From Ipomoea triloba (Eukaryota; Streptophyta; Magnoliopsida; Solanales; Convolvulaceae): a DNA stretch of 64,000 bases. Location: assembly GCF_003576645.1 (NCBI RefSeq), contig NC_044916.1:16409587-16473586 (forward strand). Direction: 5' to 3'. A model generated the notes under the pieces. It was not told where the DNA came from, made no database searches, and saw only the letters and a list, made by a program, of their open reading frames with translations. Within the stretch, counting starts at the first letter, position 1; every line of letters begins with the position of its first letter. Both the position numbers and the translations under genes were made by a program. This document shows, one piece after another, positions 55,995 through 64,000 of this stretch.

Positions 55995-56280
55995 CCAAAA
56001 GTTAGTTCACAGGGGTAAGAACCCAATCACAGAGGCCATAAATGCCCAAACACAGGGGCTGAACCCAATCACAGAGGCCATAAATGCCCAAACACAGGGG
56101 CTTAAACCCAATCACAGGGACCGGAGTCCAATCACAGGGACCAAAGTCCAATCACAGAGGCAAAAGCCCAATCACAGGGACGAAAGTCCAATCACAGGGA
56201 CCGGAAGTCCAATCACAGAGGCAAAAGCCCAATCACAGGGACGAAAGTCCAATCACAGAGGCAAAAGCCCAAACATAACC
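55995..56280. repeat. Minisatellite in the Tekay LTR
   Basis: Units of about 16-20 bp on the pattern CCAATCACAG(G/A)G(A/G)C with AAAGT or AAAGC recur about 14 times. The first long unit is duplicated at exactly 42 bp (56028 and 56070). Confidence 0.8.
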
Positions 56281-57689
56281 AATAATAACACAGTTAGTTC
56301 ACCCATCAACCACCAAGAGATACTCAAAGATCCACCGCTCCCTATTCATACTCCAACTCAGCCCAAGAACAACCAATCAGAGTGTTCATCTCAACTATGA
56401 ACACGGACCAACTCCCGGATAGTATAATCAAGGAATCAACAAAGCAAGAGTACAAAAGAGGGACCAAGAGACATGAATAAATACTCCAAAGACATGGTAA
56501 AATACCCAACAAAATACTCCAACAATGTTCAGAACCAACAAGGAAACAATCAGACCATAAATCACAAAACAGTCTCTGGATACAGTTTTCCATTAGACTT
56601 AACGGAGCACTGCAACGGACCACAGACCTCCGCCACACTCCTCCGCAAGAAGGCCCCGGATCCCCTCAACGGATCCCTTTCCTCCGCCAACCTCCACCGT
56701 GTTGCCCTTGCGGAAGGCCCTAGCGGAGTACATTGTGCCGTTAGGGTCCTCCGCAAGGCCAAATCTCACACCCCACTCCCAGACCTTGCTCAGACGCGAA
56801 AGAATGATTCCAGAATGCGAAAAGTGAGATTATAATACACAGTTGCAACTCACAGAGGCCAAATAACATGGAATCCAAACCAACAAATGCTCATAAACAT
56901 CAATAGGCAAAGGATCAAGACACAAGTTCATGAATCCATCAAACACAAATCCCATAATCAAGAACAAGGCTAACATTCAAGAAATTTCAGGATTCCAACA
57001 CCAAATAATATCATATAGATTGAGAGTGTAAAAATAGGTTTTAGTGGACATAGTGGTTACTTTTTGAAGCCCTTCTCACCCAAGCAAAACCTCAATACAC
57101 TTCACAAAGCACCTCCTCCTTCTTGATCATCTTTTCCCAAAAGAACCCCAAAAGAAACATAAGAACTTGCATAAAGGTTATAAAAACTATATGATGCAAT
57201 GAATATTCCTAGATATATACACTTACCCAAGCTCCAACAACCCTAAAAGAGCAATCTTGACTTGAATACTTGAAGATGAAATGAAGATCAATTTTTGAAG
57301 GGAAAGGAGATGAAAATGGCGTGAGTAGTGATNTTATATATATATATATAGCAATATTATGTACAAGATTAATTTATTGGGCCAAGGAATTCATCTCTTA
57401 AATAAATAAATACTTAGAATAAGAGAAAGCCCATAATATTAAGAATTAAATGTCTTAGAGACAATATATGTATATATATAGAATTGGGCCATTATAAGAA
57501 TACTCTTACATATAAGAATTGTAAGGATCCAAATTAGAATAAATCCCTTACAAGAATAAATTCAAGAATTGGGCTCTTGATTAAAATAATGAATTTGGGT
57601 TCCAAGAAATATATATATACATGTATCTATATACGAAATTGGAAGAACTAGCCCAATTAAAATAATTAAATTGCCCAAAAGAATTAATT

Positions 57690-57985
57690 ATCGGTCGTAT
57701 GGCTTGAACGAATTTACGGGGTGTTACACTCTACCCCCCTTAGGCTTGAACGAATTTACGGGGTGTTACACTCTACCCCCCTTAAAATTGAACGAATTTA
57801 CGGGGTGTTACACTCTACCCCCCTTAAAAGGAGCCGAATTTACGGGGTGTTACACTCTACCCCCCTTAAAAGGAGCTTCGTCTACGGGGTGTTACACTCT
57901 ACCCCCCTTAAAAGGAGCTTCGTCCCCGAAGCTCTACACTCTACCCCCCTTAAAAGGAGCTTCGTCCCCGAAGCTCATAGCTCAC
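57690..57985. repeat. Graded 42-bp tandem repeats at the LTR-polypurine junction
   Basis: GTGTTACACTCTACCCCCCTT recurs at 57721, 57763, 57805, 57847 and 57889, and the partial unit TACACTCTACC at 57935, always 42 bp apart. Left flanks shift stepwise from GGCTTGAACGAATTT through AAAAGGAGCCGAATTT to AAAAGGAGCTTCGTCCCC. Only the first unit is the LTR end. Confidence 0.9.
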
Positions 57986-58029
57986 GGGAACTTGAAACGG
58001 AACGGTTCAAGGAAACAAAGATTCAACCG

Positions 58030-58180
58030 AATATTAAAGAGAAGGATTGCTCAACCAAACTTAAACTTAAGAACATTAAAGAGAAGGATTGCTCAACCAA
58101 ACTTAAACTTAAGAACATACTATACCTCTAACTCCTAACCAAACTTAAACTTAAGAACATACTATACCTCTAACTCCTAA
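58030..58180. repeat. Two overlapping 42-bp duplications
   Basis: ATTAAAGAGAAGGATTGC occurs at 58034 and 58076; AACCAAACTTAAACTTAAGA occurs at 58095 and 58137. Both steps are exactly 42 bp. Confidence 0.9.
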
Positions 58181-58254
58181 ACCTCTAACTTACCCAACCC
58201 AAGCAAGAGAATACACAACCTAAAAGAACTCTACCTAAAGCTTAAACTTGCATA

Positions 58255-58620
58255 CCTTGACCACACAACGCTGGAACTGCTTCCTCATCATATCCTCCAT
58301 ATCCTAGGTCGCTCTTTTGGCCACGCGGTTGGATCACACCGCCTTCACGGACTTCATTGCTTACCGGTGCGCTTCTCCTAACTGGGTGACCAAAATTATC
58401 ACCGGCTTCTCTTTATAAGATAGAGCATCTTCAAAGGTTACGACTTCAAGCTGGATATCACGAAGCGCATCATGCACATATATCTTCAGCAGCAAACGCA
58501 AAACGCATCACGCATCTGGTCCAACTTGGTCGACATATGTCTTCTATCGGTCATGGGCAGCTTTCATTCTCTCTTGAATCAGCTTCAACTTTTCCGGTGA
58601 CACTTGCAGACACTACGGTC
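58255..58620 (-). pseudogene. Gypsy integrase C-terminus and chromodomain remnant
   Basis: On the minus strand one frame reads KLKLIQERMKAAHDR then a stop then KTYVDQ, the conserved end of Gypsy integrase. About 110 bp later LSYKEKPVIIL and then KSVKAV-stop-SNRVAKRAT-stop-DMEDMMRKQF follow, matching the chromodomain pattern in which a Trp precedes SNR-like residues and ATW precedes the acidic helix. Both expected Trp codons are stops (TGA and TAG), single-base changes from TGG. Chromodomains mark the chromovirus branch and guide integration into particular chromatin. Confidence 0.7.
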
Positions 58621-58914
58621 TTAGGGTTACCCAATCTACAAAATCTTCCCAATTGAACGGGCTACTACACTTCTTTGCTTTGACCTTCTGACTGCTTAGG
58701 CGAACTCCATTTCTCTTGAAAGATGCAACTCAGAACCATTCCATAAGGTAAATTCGTTTTGGGGATAGAAAGTTAAAACTAGTACGGTAGTATATAGGGG
58801 AAAACATTTATAGAACGTATGCTCATTTTGAAAATTTTACCCAATAAGGAAAAAGAGAGTGAAAGGGTTAAGGTTCAAGATTCAAGGATAACGTCAGTTA
58901 AGAATATAATCAAA

Positions 58915-59760
58915 AGTTATCAAAGTTACAACTTAGGAAAGAAGATTGTCACCTTGCACATAATCATTTCAAGAGGCGAACAAGAACCACGTTCGAGAGG
59001 ATGGGGATGACTTTTCAATAAAGGTGACGTCAAGTTCTCTAAAGAAAAGAGTAGGACTCGGCTTCGGAAGAAAATAAGAACGAGGTTCAAAGAGGCCAAA
59101 AGAATTTCTCAGTCACGGGAATATCAAGTTTTTTAAGGAAAAGAAATGGAAAGAACTTGGCTTGAGAAAAGATAGGGGCGAGGTTGAAAGCATGAAAAGA
59201 GTTTTGCAACAATAGGGCATTCATATTTCCAAAGACGAGAAAGGCATTACGTTCCAAGAGGAGTTTAGGAACGAAGTCTGAAAATACAGAAATGAGTTTT
59301 CAACGATAGGGTATGCAATTCTCCAAAGGAAAGAAAGAAATTCAATCTTGAAAGGAGATAAGAATGAGATTTAAAATAAACTGAAGGGATGTCTCAACGA
59401 AAGGATATACAATTTCCAAGGGAATGAGAGAAATTCGGTTTCAAGGGACGATAGCAATGAGATCTAGAAAGATAGAAAGGATTCTTTAACGATATGGTAT
59501 GCACTTCCTCAAAGGAAAAGAGAAGTTCAGTTTCAAGCAAAGATGAGAAAGAGATTTAGAATAGGTAGAAGGGGTGTTTCAACAAGAAGGCATTTAGAGT
59601 TTCAAGAAACATAAAAGAATTTGGTTTCCAAAAGGAGATGGGAATAACGTTTAGAACAGATAGAAGGGATTTCTCAACAAAAGGATGATTGGAATTACAA
59701 GGGTCAAAGAAGGATTCGGTTTTAAGAAGAATAGGAAGTCTCTCAACTCTAAACGATTTC
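58915..59760. repeat. Array of about nine diverged 94-bp repeats
   Basis: Motifs like TTTCAACGATAGGGTATGCA followed by CCAAAGGAAAGA and a TTTCAAG...GATAAGAATGAGATTTA segment recur near 59011, 59104, 59202, 59296, 59390, 59482, 59575, 59670 and 59743. Spacing is about 92-98 bp. The purine bias is strong on the plus strand. No long ORF runs through. Origin unknown. Confidence 0.7.
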
Positions 59761-61625
59761 CATAGCTTGACGATTTGATCACGACACTCTGACCGGTCGA
59801 CGTGTTTTAACCTTGCTCCTTACGAAACGCGAATCTAGAATTCAGATAGCTCTACTTTATAAGCTACAACTCGCACATCCTTATCACTCCAAGAGAGGCC
59901 GAAGGCGATGAATCGCTGATGACTGATTGGTGCAGAACGAGAGATTCTCGGGGAAGCTTCACGAGAAGGGTAAGATTAATTAGGAACGTATCGCTTGATC
60001 TTGAAAGGAGATTTGCGTACGATTATTGGTGATCTTTAGAAACCGAGTTTAATTTCTTGTACTTTGAAACATCGAGGTCCTAAGCCATCGTAACGCGTGC
60101 ACCTTCTTTAGCATTTAGAATTCTTGCTCTTTTGATCGTTCAGGATCTTTCGAGGAGTCCTTCATTTACTCGATTGGCAATCTTCGTTGTAAGATGGTTC
60201 GGTCAAGTCTTGGTGTTCTTCTTGCGATTCTTGCAGGTCAATAGCGCAAACCCTTATCAACTTGTCATTTCATTCTTCATTGGTTCTTCCGGTTGGTCAT
60301 CCGGGGTAGTGGAGTGTAGCTCTCAACTTTAATCTTTGCGTTTAGCGCGATCAATGGCGCTTTTGCTTACTTGCTCAGTAGATTAAGTCTTCTGCGGGGC
60401 GCTTTTGCTTACTTGCTCAGTAGATTAAGTCTTCTGCGGAACTTCATTAGCACTACGGTCCAACTCCACTTAGGAAAATTTGGGGATTGAGCTAGCCTTT
60501 AGCAACTCCACTTAGGAAAATTTGGGGATTGAGCTAGCCTTTAGATTCACTTCGGTTGGTCTTGATCTTTGGATGTTTCGGTCTTCTACTAGCTTGCTTT
60601 GCTACTCCTTATTTATTTCTTGCCACAGAGGTTCCTTCCTTAAGTCTGTGCATAAGGTGCCATCTTCACGATGTGCCGACTAGGTCACACGAGGTCCTTA
60701 CTTCATGGTTCTCTTCTTAGTCTCTTCGCACTTCATGGGGTCAAACAACTTGCTCATAGCGTTTCTTCGGGGATCTCCGGGGGTCTTAAGGATCCAAGCT
60801 TTCCTTCCTACTTGACTTAGTCTTCTTTGCTCTGAAGGTTGCAACTTCTAACTTGTTCCTTTGTAGCTGCTTTAGAGGTAGGTAGAACTACTTTAGGGTC
60901 TGCAAATCACGACCTAGAGGTAGGTAGAACTACTTTAGGGTCTGCAAATCACGACCTCAAGGTAGGTAGAACTACTTTAGGGTCTGCAAATCACGACCTC
61001 AAGTTCTACTTCTTCGGGCTTCGTGGCTAAAATCACGACCTCAAGTTCTACTTCTTCGGGCTTCGTGGCTAACAAGCTTAGCTTGCACGAGGTTCTTCAT
61101 CAACGATCCAAGAGCTTCAACTTGGCATGCTTTAACTCTTCTTGGCGCGTAAACGTTCGCTCTTGTCGTTCTCTCAAAGCTGAGGGTCTTCGAGTCTTTA
61201 GTCTTCGAGCTCCTATCGCTTTCTTCGTCTTGCAACGAACTTCAGCTGCACGAGGTTTATTCTTCAAGTCTTGAGGTGAACGAAGATCTTGCAGACGATG
61301 TTACACGCGCGAAGACGCCATTCCCGAAGAACGTAGATTGCTGTGGATGACTCCGAGCCGCGAGTAGGTTAGTCTTCTTCAACGAGTTGCCCAAACTTCT
61401 GATTGCTTACACGCATACGGTGCTATCCATCGTTTCGCATCAACTAACTACTCATTCCTAATCTAAGGCAGGCTCCTAGGCAATTTTAAAACGAAGTAAC
61501 TTAACTAAAAATGATTAAGACTTACCCGGAAGACGCGCCCGCAAGCTGCAAACAACAAGGTTAACAAAGCACATATAACTTAAACAAACAAGGCGTGTCC
61601 TCACCGCGCGTCCTAGAATTCACAC
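59761..61625. other. Uncharacterised repeat-derived sequence with 42-bp duplications
   Basis: No coding frame with a known motif on either strand. Exact 42-bp tandem duplications start at 60356, 60461, 60878 (three units) and 60991. GC content is higher than in the host spacer. The right end (61440-61600) has splice-donor-like GTAAGTCTTA on the minus strand, suggestive of the untranslated leader of the Gypsy element, but this is not secure. Confidence 0.45.
60356..61074. repeat. Cluster of exact 42-bp tandem duplications
   Basis: Start pairs: 60358/60400, 60461/60503, 60878/60920/60962 and 60991/61033. The triple shows graded flanks (TTTAGAGGTAGG, CCTAGAGGTAGG, CCTCAAGGTAGG, exit CCTCAAGTTC). 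Confidence 0.9.
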
Positions 61626-62667
61626 TGTTAGGAACATAATGTATTAGGTTTTGATGATACCAAAATGTATTTTTAGAATCCCCTAAGTCTCGAAAGATAG
61701 GAATCAATGTAAGTTCGACAAGTAAACTAAGAGCGAAAATACAACCGGGTAACTTGAGCTCAACTCGGAAAATATTTAAGCTTGAGGTAAACTTGTATGA
61801 ACATCTTAGAAGACTCGTGTTGTAATTTCATAGATAGATCAGTAGAAGGCACCATAAGCAGAGTTCGAGAGGTAGTACCTCTCGATACAACAATCCAGTT
61901 CGAGACATAAGCAGAGTTCGAGAAGTATGACCTCTCGATACAACAACCCGTTCGAGACATAAGCAGAGTTCGAGAGATAGATCTCTCGATACATGGGGAT
62001 CAAGACATCAAACAATCGAGACATCAATCTTGGTCTCGATAAACTGACACTTCTCCAAAAGGTTAAATGACAGTCAGGAAGCATGAATAAAGTTTGGAGA
62101 AGAAGAATATCATGGAGATAAAATATTAAGGAGGTGCCAGAAGTGGATGCCACATCAGAATTCCACAACAAACGGATAGAAGGTGCACTAATCCAAAGTC
62201 GGTCTTATTCCCTAAAACGAGGATCAATGGGAATTTAAAAAGAGTAACTTTTACCAAAAGTAGCAAGTGGAGCATGGACTCAAGAAAGTGGATTATGGAA
62301 TATCCACTACCAAACAAAAGGTTCAAGTTACAAGACCACTACTCCATGAAAAATGCTGAAAAGATGCAAGTCCCATACACAGCATGGGAGACAAATTTCA
62401 AACGGAATAATTTTCCCTCCAACGGAATTATTCCTTTACTCTCATATAAAAAGGACGTGAAGACACAGATCAAAAAAAAAGGGGGAATTTTCGTAAGAGA
62501 TCGGTTCGATTCGAAAATCTTAAGAGGTGTCTATTTCAAACGTTCAAGTGCCTGAGCTCAATCCGGAATATCATCCTGATATTCAAAATCGCGAAAAAAC
62601 ACATCTTAGTGTTTGAGAGAGTTACAAAGCTTAAACTACTATACATCTAGAAGGTGACCGAAGCTGC
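61626..62667 (+). repeat. Sirevirus LTR in inverted orientation, truncated by a Tekay LTR
   Basis: It starts TGTTAGGAACATAATG and follows the inverse of the family LTR down to GGTGACCGAAGCTGC, where the Tekay LTR begins. About 700 bp of LTR should lie beyond the insertion. Its element therefore belongs to the plus strand, unlike the other copies. The TCTCGA hairpin block is at about 61860-62040. Confidence 0.85.
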
Positions 62668-64000
62668 TGTAACACCCCGTAAATTCGTTCAAGCCTTTCG
62701 TTCGATAATTAATTCCTTGGGCAATTTAATTTAATTCCAATTGGGCTAATTCCTTCAATTTGATATATATATATATATATGTATATATTTCTTGAGCCTA
62801 ATTTAATTATTCTAATCAAGAGCCCAACTAATTGAATTTATTCTTGTAAGGGATTTTATTCAATTTGGACCCTTACAATGTTTGTTATTAAATATTCTTA
62901 CAAGCCCACATTCTTGATCATACATTATATATGTATATATATTGATCCTAAGACATTCTTATGGGCTAATTCTTGTATTTAATTTGTAAGGGGTGAATTT
63001 ATTAAGCCCAACTTACTAGTCTTGATTATACTTAATTTCCTACACCCACTATTCTATAAGTTACTTAAGCCCACATCATTTAATGTCTTACACCCTAAAT
63101 ATTGTATGTATTCTTAGTATATATTTTGAAGATCAAAATACCCTAAAGACTTTCACTCCTTTCTTCCTCCCTACTATACTCTCTCACGCCACTTTCCACT
63201 CCATATTTCCCTAAAATTGATCTTCATTTCTCCTACAAGTTTTCAAGTCAAGATTGCTACTTTAAGCTTGTTTAGGATTGGGTAAGTGCATCTATCCTAG
63301 AATCCATCTTGCATTTTGTGTTTTAGATAGTCTTTTTACATAATCTTATAAGTGTTCTTTTGGGGTTCTTTGGGAAAAAGATGATCAAGGGGAAGGTGGG
63401 GCTTTGTGAGCTAGCAAAAGGCTTGTTGGAATAGGAAAAGCTCTTTGAGGTAACCATCCATGTCCATCAAATCTATTTTATTCACCTATTATATATATAA
63501 TGATCTTGGTGTTGGAAATCCTGAAATTTCTTGTTATTTGGCCTATTTCTTGGATGTATTTTGTTGGTTTTCATCTTGATCTTTGTCTTGTGTGTATGAT
63601 CAATGATGTTATGGATTTCCCTATTTTTGGACTCTAAGTGGATGAAATGTGAGTGTATTTGGTCTGATTTTGTATTCTGGAAGTGGATTTGTTGATCTGG
63701 GTTGAACTGTCTCTGGAAGGGTTTGGGTTGGCCTTGCGGAAGACCTGAACGGCACAATGTAACCCGCGAGGGCGATCCGCAAGGTGGCGACGGTTGGCTT
63801 GGCGGAGGGGTGTCCGCCGAGGGAGGCCGTCTCCTTCTCGCGGAGGAGACTGGCGGAAGGCAGTTCCGTGAGAGTGTTCCGCAAGTTCACTGGGAGTTGA
63901 TTTCCAGTGAACGGTTTCTCTGTTGTTGTTGTCTGTTATTCTCCTTTGTTCTGATTATTGTTGGATTGTTTGTTGGTTTTTTGTTGTGATTTTTTGGTTG
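62668..64000 (+). repeat. Tekay/Del-type Gypsy LTR, cut by the window end
   Basis: TGTAACACCCCGTAAATTCG at the start, then about 1.33 kb homologous to the inverse of 57728-56400, including TTGATCTTCATTTC, TCAAGTCAAGATTGCT and the GCGGAAG/GGCGG-rich segment near 63740-63880. It is inserted in the inverted Sirevirus LTR. Confidence 0.8.

Larger units (their letters stand above)
55138..57728 (-). repeat. 3' LTR of a Tekay/Del-type Gypsy element
   Basis: On the minus strand the 2.59-kb LTR runs TGTAACACCCCGTAAATTCG to GTTGGGGTGTCACA. A polypurine tract (AAGGGGGGTAGAG) directly precedes it. The same family's LTR starts at 62668 in the other orientation. The long LTR, its start sequence and the chromodomain remains next to it point to a Tekay/Del chromovirus. 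Single Ns occur at 55547 (between two identical 54-bp copies) and 57333. Confidence 0.8.
57729..61625 (-). mobile_element. Decayed interior of the Tekay-type element
   Basis: Next to the 3' LTR come the polypurine region (distorted by 42-bp repeats), pol C-terminal remains (58255-58620), a 94-bp repeat array and uncharacterised sequence to the inverted Sirevirus LTR at 61626. RT, RNase H and gag are not recognisable and no 5' LTR in the right orientation is seen. Confidence 0.55.

Noticed and set aside
57671..58138. 155- and 136-codon plus-strand frames with repeated LNEFTGCYTLPP units
   Set aside because: They arise because 42 is divisible by three, so the artefact-like 42-bp repeats stay open; the DNA is an LTR end and polypurine tract.

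Overview
This window is plant nuclear DNA, most likely from a eudicot. It is AT-rich, has GT-AG introns, one clearly recognisable spliced plant gene (an MO25-like gene at 32789-41569), and is otherwise dominated by plant transposable elements: CACTA, Mutator-like (MULE), Stowaway and Tourist MITEs, tRNA-type SINEs, Ty1/Copia Sirevirus and Tork, and Ty3/Gypsy Tekay-type elements. I cannot name the species. Single N characters at 16221, 55547 and 57333 and a peculiar series of exact 42-bp tandem duplications show that the assembly is imperfect in the repeats.

Layout. 1-1875 is AT-rich spacer. 1876-9178 is a CACTA-type element without transposase (TSD CTA). Inside it sits a gag-only LTR retrotransposon (2077-7913, TSD ATGGC), whose 5' LTR carries a solo LTR of a Sirevirus (2655-4365, TSD GTTTT). 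9179-11660 is spacer with an LTR-like relic. 11663-32360 is a decayed Tork-type Copia element on the minus strand, cut by a nearly complete 12.2-kb Sirevirus (15412-27572, minus strand, TSD TAAAC) and by a MULE placed in its LTR (27667-32236, 10-bp TSD). 32789-41569 is the MO25-like gene: 11 exons, open reading frame intact across all splice junctions, with a Stowaway-like element in intron 4. Directly downstream is a nest of MITEs: a Tourist-like copy, a fold-back element, and a MITE with a 9-bp TSD (42526-49491) that contains a second MULE (42638-49076, 9-bp TSD). 49500-51640 holds two SINEs in opposite orientation, a second fold-back element and a short candidate 5' end of a host gene. 51644-55137 is the 3' end of a second Sirevirus, cut by a Tekay-type Gypsy element (3' LTR 55138-57728; decayed integrase/chromodomain near 58.3-58.6 kb). 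61626-62667 is a Sirevirus LTR in inverted orientation, cut at 62668 by another Tekay LTR that runs off the window.

How the parts relate. MO25 is the only confident host gene; its 5' side is about 430 bp from the edge of the Tork LTR. The Sirevirus has gag, protease, integrase and RT/RNase H on the minus strand, plus two further ORFs between pol and the 3' LTR. The larger (652 codons, 16958-18916) is uninterrupted even though gag and pol of the same copy are damaged, and a related frame persists in the second copy. MULE 42638-49076 carries, opposite its transposase, a GRF-zinc-finger/coiled-coil/membrane-anchor gene relic. The best leads are the extra Sirevirus ORF, the gag-only element, the two-gene MULE, and the 42-bp duplications, which are probably an assembly signature rather than biology.
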